Of a stretch of 52,901 nucleotides of DNA, positions 8,729 through 15,747 are shown in pieces. Source of the DNA: Actinomycetes bacterium (GTDB taxonomy: Bacteria > Actinomycetota > Acidimicrobiia > Acidimicrobiales > JAMCQF01). The notes under the pieces are model-generated. The model did not search any database, was not told where the DNA came from, and was given only the letters and a program-made list of their open reading frames with translations. Position 1 is the first letter of the stretch, and every line of letters starts with the position of its first letter. The translations under genes were made by a program, and so were the position numbers. Where the stretch lies: positions 1-52,901 of the forward strand of contig JAJZBS010000009.1 of the NCBI GenBank assembly GCA_021851885.1, written 5' to 3'.

Positions 8729-10068
8729 CGTCCACTCCCCGTTGCCACGCCGGCCGGTCCCGCCCCGCCGTCGCCTTCGCCGTGGCCGTCCGCATGGGTC
8801 ACCTGGGCGATGCGCACGCGCTCGATCCGCCGTCCGCGCACTCTCTCGACGACGAGACGGTGGCCGTCGACGACGACCGACTCGCCGGCTTCGGGAACAT
8901 GCCCGAACACGTGGAGCACGAGCCCCCCGACGGTGTCCCACTCCCCCGAGGGCAGTTGTGCGCCGAGCAGTTCGTTGGCCTCGTCGATGACCATGCGCCC
9001 CGGGACGCGCACCTCACCGCCGGGCAGCGACTCGACGCTCGGCTCCTCGACGTCGAACTCGTCGACGATCTCGCCGACGAGCTCCTCGATCAGGTCTTCG
9101 AGGGTAACGATCCCCGTCGTGCCGCCGTACTCGTCGACGACGATCGCCATGTGGTACTTCTCGGCCTGCATCTCGCGCATGAGCGGACCGACGCGCTTGG
9201 ACTCCGGGACGAAGTGGGCGGGGCGGGCAAAGGAGCGCACCGGTCGATCGGCGAGACCCGATCGCTCGGCACGGACGAGGTCTTTGACGTATGCGACGCC
9301 GACGACGTCGTCGAAGTTCCCTTCGTAGACCGGTATCCGGCTCAGTCCCACTTCCGTCGCGCGGTCGAGGACCGCCCCCGCCCCGAGGTTCGAGCTCACA
9401 GACACGACGTCGGGCCGGGGAACCATGACCTCGCGAACGACGGTGTCACCGAGCTCGATGACCGAGTGGATGAGGACCCGCTCCTCCTTCTCGATGACCG
9501 CCTCTTCCATGGCGACGTCGGCCAGGGCGAGGAGCTCCGACTCGGTGACCCCCGCTCCCCCGGTGACGGCGGCCTCGCCGAGGACGAGACGGACGAGGCC
9601 CATGAGGGCGGCCGACACCAGGCGGACGGGCGGGAACCGGATCATCCAGTTGACGACCGGGGCCGTCAGGAGCGCGGCGCGGTCGGGATGGCGCACGGCC
9701 CAGGTCTTCGGTGCCGCCTCGACGAGGACGAACACGACGACCACCTCGAAGACTGTCGCCACGACAACCCCGAGGGCCCCGAACAAGTGGGCCGAGACGA
9801 CCCCGACGAGAGTCGCGGCCAGCAGCTGGCAGATGAGCACCAGCAACAGGACAGGGTTGAGGAACTTCTCCGGATGCGCGACCAACCGCACGAGATGGCG
9901 CGCGCCCCGCCTCCGATCGTCCTCGAGCGCGAGCGCCCGCGCCCTGCTCGTCCGGACAAGGCTTGTCTCGGCAAGCGCCAAGCCGGCTGTGATGACGAAC
10001 AGGACGACGATGACGATGAGCAGGACGGCGTCGGTCGTGTGGAAGGTGGTATGCACCGAAGCGCTCAC
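8725..10068 (-). CDS. CNNM/HlyC-CorC family membrane protein with CBS pair
   Basis: A 447-residue integral membrane protein of the group linked to Mg2+/Co2+ handling. The N-terminal part (about residues 1-190) is a DUF21/CNNM domain with several hydrophobic helices. Two CBS domains follow (markers VMVPRPDVVSV and IVVDEYGGTTGIVTLEDL). A CorC/HlyC C-terminal domain contains GRMVIDEANELL. GTG 10068 is preferred over the far upstream start because it overlaps the ybeY stop (GTGA) and directly precedes the first membrane helix. The ybeY-CBS-era order is a conserved actinobacterial arrangement. Transport specificity cannot be inferred. Confidence 0.9.
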   Translation of the reverse strand: MSASVHTTFHTTDAVLLIVIVVLFVITAGLALAETSLVRTSRARALALEDDRRRGARHLVRLVAHPEKFLNPVLLLVLICQLLAATLVGVVSAHLFGALGVVVATVFEVVVVFVLVEAAPKTWAVRHPDRAALLTAPVVNWMIRFPPVRLVSAALMGLVRLVLGEAAVTGGAGVTESELLALADVAMEEAVIEKEERVLIHSVIELGDTVVREVMVPRPDVVSVSSNLGAGAVLDRATEVGLSRIPVYEGNFDDVVGVAYVKDLVRAERSGLADRPVRSFARPAHFVPESKRVGPLMREMQAEKYHMAIVVDEYGGTTGIVTLEDLIEELVGEIVDEFDVEEPSVESLPGGEVRVPGRMVIDEANELLGAQLPSGEWDTVGGLVLHVFGHVPEAGESVVVDGHRLVVERVRGRRIERVRIAQVTHADGHGEGDGGAGPAGVATGSGR

Positions 10069-10577
10069 CTGTCCACCTCGTAGAAGCGTGCGAGGAGATC
10101 CCTCTCCATGGCCTCCATCTGCGTCGCGTCCTCGTCCTGTTCGTGGTCCATGCCGAACAGATGAAGAACGCCATGGACGGCCAAGAGCGCCAGCTCGTCC
10201 TCGAGGCCGCGGCCGTGGGCGGCCGCGTTCCGGCCGGCGACCTCCGGGCAGACGAAGACGTCGCCGAGCAGGACCGGCACCGCGCGGTCGGCGACCTCCC
10301 CGGAGCGCCCCGGTGCGGGCCCGCCGCTGTCTGGGTCGCGCCCCCCCATTGCAGGAACGTCCTCCACGGGAAAGGCGAGGACGTCGGTTGGTCCCTGCCG
10401 GTCGAGATACTTCTCGTTCAAAGATGCGATGGCCGCGGCGTCGACGAACAACAGCGCCAGCTCGACGTCGCCACGCGGACCTGCGGCTGCGACGACGTCT
10501 TCGACGAGCCGTCGCCAGCGCTCGATGTCGATCGGTGCGTCGTTCTGTTCGTCGGCGACGAAGACGTCGACCGCCAC
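10065..10577 (-). CDS. ybeY: Endoribonuclease YbeY
   Basis: YbeY is a metal-dependent RNase needed for 16S rRNA 3' end maturation and ribosome quality control. The 170-residue protein has the diagnostic zinc-binding motif HGVLHLFGMDHE near the C terminus and the family segment LNEKYLDRQGPTDVLAFP. An extra Gly/Pro-rich stretch (around GGRDPDSGGPAPGRSG) sits between them, a loop often variable in actinobacteria. It starts 5 bases after phoH and overlaps the next gene's GTG, so it is part of a coupled phoH-ybeY-CBS-era operon. Confidence 0.95.
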   Translation of the reverse strand: MAVDVFVADEQNDAPIDIERWRRLVEDVVAAAGPRGDVELALLFVDAAAIASLNEKYLDRQGPTDVLAFPVEDVPAMGGRDPDSGGPAPGRSGEVADRAVPVLLGDVFVCPEVAGRNAAAHGRGLEDELALLAVHGVLHLFGMDHEQDEDATQMEAMERDLLARFYEVDR

Positions 10578-10582
10578 GGCGG

Positions 10583-11557
10583 TCAGCCCCGCCGGTCCTG
10601 CGCGCTCGCCATCTCGTAGGCTGACACGATGTCCGCCACGATGCGGTGACGTACGACGTCACGCTGGTCGAGGTGCACGAATGCCAAGTCGTCGATGCCG
10701 CCGAGGATCTTCTCGAGCCCGACGAGGCCTGATCGCCCGCCCGGCACGTCGATCTGGGTCACGTCGCCGGTCACGACTGCTCGTGACCCGAACCCGATGC
10801 GCGTCAGGAACATCTTCATCTGCTCCGGTGTCGTGTTCTGCGCCTCGTCGAGGATGATGAAGGCGTCGTTGAGCGTGCGCCCCCGCATGAACGCGAGGGG
10901 CGCCACCTCGACGGTGCCGCGCTCGAGCAGCCTCTGGACGGCTTCGAGATCGAGAAGGTCGTAGAGGGCGTCGTAGAGGGGTCGCAGGTAGGGGTCCACC
11001 TTGGCCATGAGATCGCCCGGAAGGAACCCGAGACGCTCGCCGGCCTCGACGGCCGGCCGGGTGAGGATGATCCGCGATACCTGCTTCGCCTGGAGAGATG
11101 CGATCGCCCGCGCGACGGCGAGGAAGGACTTGCCCGTTCCGGCAGGTCCGATCCCGAAGGTGATGGTGTTGGACACGATGGCGTCGCTGTAGCGCTTCTG
11201 GCCCGCTGTCTTTGGCCGGACCGAGGCGCCGCGCGCGCTGCGGAGCACTTCGCTGCGCAAGACCTCGGCGGGCCGCACGTCGTCTTTGACCATGTCGACC
11301 GTGCGCGCGAGGACCGTCGCGTCGAGACCGTGGCCTTGTTCCAACAACAAGACCAGCTCGTTGAAGAGGCGCCCGACCCTGTCTTTGTCAGCGCCGTCGA
11401 CGGTGATCTCGTTGCCGCGCACGACGATGCTCGTATCGGAGAACGCCTTCTCGATCAGGCGCAGGTTGTCGTCGCGCTCGCCGAGCAGGCCCACCATGAG
11501 GTGGTTGCCGGGGACGAAGATTGTGACCGGGGTCGTCGATGTCACGTGCGCCTGCAC
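10583..11557 (-). CDS. phoH: PhoH family ATPase
   Basis: A cytoplasmic P-loop ATPase of the PhoH family, predicted to act in RNA metabolism next to YbeY. Length is 324 residues. The Walker A motif is GPAGTGKS and Walker B is AFIILDEAQN. The family segment LTRPAVEAGERLGFLPGDL and the sensor-like TGDVTQIDVP follow. The start is set at GTG 11557. A TAACGT hexamer is only 3 bases upstream of it, so a start four codons later (GTG 11545) with a short leader is possible. The gene is followed 5 bases later by ybeY. Confidence 0.94.
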   Translation of the reverse strand: MQAHVTSTTPVTIFVPGNHLMVGLLGERDDNLRLIEKAFSDTSIVVRGNEITVDGADKDRVGRLFNELVLLLEQGHGLDATVLARTVDMVKDDVRPAEVLRSEVLRSARGASVRPKTAGQKRYSDAIVSNTITFGIGPAGTGKSFLAVARAIASLQAKQVSRIILTRPAVEAGERLGFLPGDLMAKVDPYLRPLYDALYDLLDLEAVQRLLERGTVEVAPLAFMRGRTLNDAFIILDEAQNTTPEQMKMFLTRIGFGSRAVVTGDVTQIDVPGGRSGLVGLEKILGGIDDLAFVHLDQRDVVRHRIVADIVSAYEMASAQDRRG

Positions 11558-11639
11558 TGCACGTTAGCAGGACGGCTACCCACCACATCCGTGCAGCGGC
11601 GCGCCATCCGCGACGACCTGGCCCGGGGCACTGTTCGGC

Positions 11640-11996
11640 TCAGCCCGGCGGCCACCCCATCGACCGCCCGCCGATGAGGTGGAGGTGGAGATGGGGCACC
11701 GAGTTGAGAGCGTCGTCCCCGACGTTGAACACGAGGCGGTACCCGCTCGCGTCGACCTGCTCGGAGCGCGCGATCTCCTGCGCGACGAGGAGCATCTCGA
11801 CGACGACTTCCGCGTGGCCCCGCTCGACCACGTGGGCGTTGTCGATGTGGGACCGCGGGACGATGAGAACGTGCACCGGCGCGGCCGGATTGATGTCGCG
11901 AAAGGCGTAGACGGCCTCGGTGGCATGGACCTTCTCGCTCGGCACCTCGCCTTGGACGATCCGGCAGAACAGGCAGCCGGGCTGGGCGTCTTTCAC
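11640..11996 (-). CDS. HIT family nucleotide-binding protein
   Basis: A 118-residue histidine-triad hydrolase/transferase acting on nucleotide phosphoramidates or related compounds. The triad motif is HLHLHLIGG near the C terminus. The N-terminal CLFC pair and the segment RDINPAAPVHVLIVPR are typical of the HinT branch. GTG 11996 overlaps the stop of the upstream HTH gene (GTGA). The substrate is not predictable. Confidence 0.92.
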   Translation of the reverse strand: MKDAQPGCLFCRIVQGEVPSEKVHATEAVYAFRDINPAAPVHVLIVPRSHIDNAHVVERGHAEVVVEMLLVAQEIARSEQVDASGYRLVFNVGDDALNSVPHLHLHLIGGRSMGWPPG

Positions 11997-12280
11997 CGGC
12001 CCTCGGCTACCGGCGCACCGGCGGCAGCCGTTCGACCTGGAACCCCGATGATCTCCCGCCGCGGCCCGTGCAGCTCCGGGTAGAGGTGATCGAGGGTTCC
12101 CGGCTCGATTCGGTTGGCGTCGATGAAACGACGGACGTCAGCTTCCTGCAGCCGGATCACCCGCCCGAACTTGTACGCGGCGACCTCCCCCTCGTCGATG
12201 AAGCGATAGAGGGTGCGCAAGGTGACGCCAAGCAGTGCGGAGGCTTCCTTGGTGCTCAGCCACGAGATCGTCTCCCCCAC
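11993..12280 (-). CDS. Excisionase/MerR-like helix-turn-helix protein
   Basis: A 95-residue small DNA-binding protein. The segment WLSTKEASALLGVTLRTLYR, then GEVAAYKFGRVIRLQEADV, is the winged helix of the excisionase (xis/BldC-like) family. Despite the family name no integrase is nearby, and actinobacteria use such proteins as ordinary regulators. I chose GTG 12280 because TAGAAT lies exactly 7 bases before it, the leaderless pattern of this genome. The ATG three codons upstream (12289) overlaps that hexamer and has no Shine-Dalgarno sequence. It is coupled by overlap to the HIT gene. Confidence 0.8.
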   Translation of the reverse strand: MGETISWLSTKEASALLGVTLRTLYRFIDEGEVAAYKFGRVIRLQEADVRRFIDANRIEPGTLDHLYPELHGPRREIIGVPGRTAAAGAPVAEGR

Positions 12281-12287
12281 AGCGCAC

Positions 12288-12293
12288 ATTCTA
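12288..12293 (-). promoter_or_regulatory. Candidate leaderless -10 element of the excisionase-like gene
   Basis: TAGAAT is followed by 7 bases and GTG 12280. The ATG inside this element would be upstream of the expected transcript start. Confidence 0.55.
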
Positions 12294-12356
12294 TCATTCC
12301 CTGCAATGCCATGGTGTTTCACCGCCATCCCTGCAGGCATCCGGTCGAACGGGCCG

Positions 12357-12974
12357 CTAGCCGAACGTATGGAGGCCAAGCTCCTTGATTCGGCGGATCA
12401 TCGCTTCGGGAGCGACCCCGGAGAGGAACGAGATGGCACGCAGATCGTCTGCACGGATGGTGATCACGCGACCGTTGAAGTCCTGGCGCTGGACCTGGAT
12501 CATGCTCAAGAACTTCCGCAGGACCTCGCGCTCGGGACCTTGGACGTCTTCCAAGCGGGTCAGTTCGATGGTGATCTTTCCTGATGCGTCGATCACTCCG
12601 CGCGTATCACCGGCGGCCGGCACGCCACCGGAGCCAGGCCGGCCGGCCTCCTCTGAGGCCGTTTCCGTCCAGCGGCTTCCTTCGGCTCCCGGCGGCGGAG
12701 GCAGGAGCTGGTCGACGGGCACGTCGTAGAGGAGGGCGAGCCGCTGCAGGCGGGGCACGGAGATGGAGCGCTCGCCGCGCTCGTAGGCGCCGAGGACCGA
12801 GGCTTTGAACTCCTGGTTCGACATCGCCTCGACAGCTTGGAGAGAGAGACGCATCTGCTTGCGGACGGCGCGCAGTCGCGAGCCCACGCTCGCCGCGTAC
12901 TCGATGACGTCGTAGCCCTCGCCGTCGCTCCCTTGCGAGGCCGGTTCACCGTGCTCGTCGTTCACGTGTGCCAC
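12357..12974 (-). CDS. BldD-like XRE-family regulator with c-di-GMP signature
   Basis: A 205-residue homologue of BldD, the regulator that in Streptomyces represses developmental genes as a cyclic-di-GMP-bound dimer. The N-terminal XRE helix-turn-helix (about residues 25-90) contains GSRLRAVRKQMRLSL and ASVLGAYERGERSISV, closely BldD-like. After an Ala/Gly-rich linker, the C-terminal domain begins with KITIELTRL. It keeps the RxD-X8-RxxD ligand motif at residues 163-177 (R163, D165, R174, D177). GTG 12974 is preferred for its AGGGAG 7 bases upstream. No whi or bld developmental genes are visible, so the regulon may concern something other than sporulation. A GGDEF protein gene lies about 2.8 kb away. 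Confidence 0.85.
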   Translation of the reverse strand: MAHVNDEHGEPASQGSDGEGYDVIEYAASVGSRLRAVRKQMRLSLQAVEAMSNQEFKASVLGAYERGERSISVPRLQRLALLYDVPVDQLLPPPPGAEGSRWTETASEEAGRPGSGGVPAAGDTRGVIDASGKITIELTRLEDVQGPEREVLRKFLSMIQVQRQDFNGRVITIRADDLRAISFLSGVAPEAMIRRIKELGLHTFG

Positions 12975-13357
12975 TTGACGATCTCCCTCTTCCCACCGGC
13001 GCGAAGCCTTTCCTGGCATCGTCGACCGGCCCAAACCTTCGACGCGCTGCGCCGCCGGTCGACGGTTGCCGCGAGCGTCCGCGAAGCTCCGGCCCCTGGC
13101 CGGCCCCTGGCCGGCCCCAGGTCACGCACCGCGTCCGTGTGCCCTGGACCGTTGTCGCCCGTCTCGCTGCCGTCACCCGGCGAAAGCAGCCACAAGGCAT
13201 CCTAGCCGGAATATCACTCACAGTGGTGAATGGATCACCTCCAGGCGTCGCTACCAGACCCGAGCACGGCGAAGCGGGCTCGGCGACCGGCACCCGCACC
13301 TCGCACGGGGGGCAGAGCCCACCACCGCCGAGCCGAAGGGGCAGAGCCTGCTGCGGC
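12975..13357. other. Intergenic region between bldD-like gene and dnaJ
   Basis: No convincing gene. It holds a short GC-rich tandem repeat (GGCCCCTGGCC twice plus a partial copy, about 13090-13120) and the GGTGA/TCACC inverted repeat described separately. Reading frames here lack family features. Confidence 0.6.
13214..13239. promoter_or_regulatory. Possible BldD-box cluster upstream of the BldD-like gene
   Basis: Bases 13225-13239 form GGTGA-N5-TCACC, a perfect inverted repeat, and TCACT at 13214-13218 is one more half-site. The published BldD consensus is AGTGA then TCACC with a variable gap, so this is one base off in one arm. It lies about 240 bases upstream of the BldD-like start. The function is inferred. 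Confidence 0.35.
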
Positions 13358-14479
13358 TCAGCCGAAGGCCGAGCGGATCTTCGACATGATGCCCTGGTGC
13401 GACTCCACGACAGCCTCTCCCCGCTCGGCTGCGAGCTCGCGGAGCAGGCGCACTTGGCTTTCCGTCAGGTCCGTGGGGGTGTCCACGACGAGCCGGGCGA
13501 TCAGATCGCCGCGGCCCCGGCCCCGGAGGTGGGGAACGCCGTGGCCTTTGAGGCGGAAAAGGTGCCCGCCCTGGACTCCGGCGGGAACGACGACCGCCTC
13601 GTCGCCCTCCAAGGTGGCGACAGTGACCTCGGCACCCAGGGCCGCCTGGGCGACCCCGACGTGGACGTCGCAGTGGATGTCGTCGCCGACGCGCGTGAAC
13701 CGGTCGTCGCCGCCGACGCTCAGGTGGACGTAGAGATCCCCGGCAGGTCCGCCCCGTGGCCCGGCCGGTCCGCGCCCGGAGAGCCGGAGGGTCGTCCCGG
13801 CCTCGACGCCGGCGGGAATGTCGACGGCAAAGGTGGTGGCCTCGGTACGCCGCCCGTCCCCGTGGCAGTCCCGGCAGGGATCATCGACGACGCGGCCGGT
13901 CGCCCGGCACCGCGGGCAAGCACTGGCGGTGATCATCTGACCCAGGATCGATTGGCGCACCCGCCGGACCTCTCCCGTGCCATGACAGTCCGGGCAGGTC
14001 GTCGGCGACGTGCCCGGGCGAGCACCGCTCCCCTCGCAGGTCGTGCACGTCACAGGCTGACGGACCGTGACCTCTTTGTGGCCACCGAAGACGGACTCTG
14101 CGAACGACAGGGTGACGACGATCTCCGCGTCGTCGCCGTGCGGCGGCCCTCCCCGGCGGGCCCCGCCCTGCGTCGCCTGGAAGATCGTGTCGAACAGGTT
14201 GCCGAAGCCCCCGCCGAAGAATGCGTTCGGATCCATGCCGCCCATGCCTGAGGCGCCGGCCCTGTCGGGCCCGAACATGTCGTAGCGGCGGCGGCGTTCC
14301 GGATCGCGCAAGGTGTCGTAGGCCTTGGTCACCTCCTTGAACAGGGCCTCTGACTCCGGGTCGCCACTCGAGTCGGGATGGAGCTCACGCGCTCGCTGGC
14401 GATAGGCACGCTTGATCTCTTCGTCGCTGGCGCCCGGAGCGACGCCAAGCAGTGCGTAGTAGTCCTCGGCCATCGTCAT
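13358..14479 (-). CDS. dnaJ: Chaperone protein DnaJ
   Basis: A 373-residue Hsp40 co-chaperone stimulating DnaK. The J domain starts YYALLGVAPGASDEEIKRAY and carries the HPD motif (ELHPDSS). A Gly/Phe-rich stretch follows. There are four zinc-binding repeats (CTTCEGSG, CPDCHGTG, CPRCRATG, CRDCHGDG), of which the third has Ala in place of Gly. The C-terminal substrate-binding domains complete it. ATG 14479 overlaps the hrcA stop; a second ATG two codons later is also possible. The hrcA-dnaJ pair without grpE or dnaK is the usual actinobacterial DnaJ2 arrangement. Confidence 0.95.
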   Translation of the reverse strand: MTMAEDYYALLGVAPGASDEEIKRAYRQRARELHPDSSGDPESEALFKEVTKAYDTLRDPERRRRYDMFGPDRAGASGMGGMDPNAFFGGGFGNLFDTIFQATQGGARRGGPPHGDDAEIVVTLSFAESVFGGHKEVTVRQPVTCTTCEGSGARPGTSPTTCPDCHGTGEVRRVRQSILGQMITASACPRCRATGRVVDDPCRDCHGDGRRTEATTFAVDIPAGVEAGTTLRLSGRGPAGPRGGPAGDLYVHLSVGGDDRFTRVGDDIHCDVHVGVAQAALGAEVTVATLEGDEAVVVPAGVQGGHLFRLKGHGVPHLRGRGRGDLIARLVVDTPTDLTESQVRLLRELAAERGEAVVESHQGIMSKIRSAFG

Positions 14480-15546
14480 TCCACTCCCAAACGGTCGGTG
14501 AGCTGCTCTCCGACCGCGGCAACGGCGGCGATCGCGAGGGGATAGTCCATCCGGGTCGGCCCGAGCAGCCCGACGGCACCGACGGGTTGGCCACACAGGG
14601 CGAACGGGGCGACGACCACCGAGCACCCGGCCAACTGGGAGACCCCGTGCTCGCTGCCGATCGCGACGGACAGGCCGCGGTCGAGGAGGCCGCGCAGGAC
14701 CCCGACGAGGGCGTACTGCTGCTCGAGGAACCCGAGCACGGATCGCACCGTCTCGACGCCGTCGAAGGCGCCTGCCATGCGCGCTGCCCCGCCGACGAAC
14801 ACCTGCTCGGGCTCCACCGACTCGTGGCCGGCGCCGAGCGATCGTAGAGCCTCGCTGCAGGCGATCCCGACTTCGCGGTCCGCCGGCGCTGCCTCGCCCG
14901 CCCGTTCCCGCTCGCCGGAGGCCCCTGCTCTGGCGAACGGGCCTTCTGCGTCCAGGCCGACGGCCGCAAGGGAGCGCAACGTCTGGCCACGCGCAAACGC
15001 CGTGAGCCAGGCCGACGCCTCGCCGAGTTGGGCGTCGGTCATAGCTCTCCCCTGCTCGATCGCCCGTTTCTCGATCGCTCCGTCGGAGAAGACGACGATG
15101 AGGAGCGTCACCCCGCCCCCCAGGGCGACCAGCTGGATCGAGCGCACGACAGCGTCGGAGTGCGGCGGCTCGACGACGACGGCGGCGAAACCGGTGAGGC
15201 GGGAGAGAAGCTTCGAGGTTGCATCGAGCATCTGTTCGAGCTCGCCGTGGACGTTCTCGAAGAACTCGCGGACCTGTCGGCTCTGCGCGGCACGCAGCTC
15301 GCTCGGTCCACCGAGGTCGTCGACGAAACACCGGTAGCCCTTGTCCGTCGGGACCCGGCCGGCGCTCGTGTGCGGCTGGGCGAGGAAACCGTCGCGCTCG
15401 AGCTGCACCATCTCTGCCCGCACCGTTGCCGGCGAGACGTCGACCCCCGGGCTGCCGGTGATATGGGACGACCCGACGGGCTGGGCCGTGGCGACGTACC
15501 GGGTCACGACGGCATGGAGAATGGCCTTCTTGCGATCGTCGAGCAT
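14476..15546 (-). CDS. hrcA: Heat-inducible transcription repressor HrcA
   Basis: HrcA represses chaperone genes by binding CIRCE operators. The 356-residue protein has the N-terminal winged helix (LDDRKKAILHAVVTRYVATA, then SPATVRAEMVQLERDGFL and HTSAGRVPTDKGYR) and the longer C-terminal GAF-like dimerisation region. It is cotranscribed with dnaJ (4-base overlap). The CIRCE element abuts its start codon, so it probably represses itself and dnaJ. Confidence 0.95.
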   Translation of the reverse strand: MLDDRKKAILHAVVTRYVATAQPVGSSHITGSPGVDVSPATVRAEMVQLERDGFLAQPHTSAGRVPTDKGYRCFVDDLGGPSELRAAQSRQVREFFENVHGELEQMLDATSKLLSRLTGFAAVVVEPPHSDAVVRSIQLVALGGGVTLLIVVFSDGAIEKRAIEQGRAMTDAQLGEASAWLTAFARGQTLRSLAAVGLDAEGPFARAGASGERERAGEAAPADREVGIACSEALRSLGAGHESVEPEQVFVGGAARMAGAFDGVETVRSVLGFLEQQYALVGVLRGLLDRGLSVAIGSEHGVSQLAGCSVVVAPFALCGQPVGAVGLLGPTRMDYPLAIAAVAAVGEQLTDRLGVE

Positions 15547-15573
15547 CTAGCAGTCAATTCTACCGAGTGCCAA
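15547..15573 (-). promoter_or_regulatory. CIRCE operator of hrcA-dnaJ
   Basis: Read on the minus strand: TTGGCACTC, 9-base spacer, GACTGCTAG. This matches the CIRCE consensus (TTAGCACTC-N9-GAGTGCTAA) with one mismatch in the first arm and two in the second. The spacer contains TAGAAT (15557-15562), a good -10 hexamer 10 bases before the ATG. The operator therefore covers the promoter core and directly abuts the start codon. Confidence 0.85.
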
Positions 15574-15747
15574 TGCACCGCGGGCGCTGCGGCGGCGGGC
15601 GATGACGGCGCCGGGTACCGGCGCCGGCCGGCGGCAGTCCCGCGCAAGATGTGCGCTCCCTCCCCGTTCCCGACAGCGGAGAGTGTTGATTCGACCATGG
15701 AACGTGGCGGTGGCCGCCGCCGGTGGGTTCGAACACGGAGGACTGTC

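Noticed and set aside
11993-12280. Prophage excisionase
   Set aside because: No integrase, attachment site or phage gene is nearby; small HTH proteins of this fold are common stand-alone regulators in actinobacteria.
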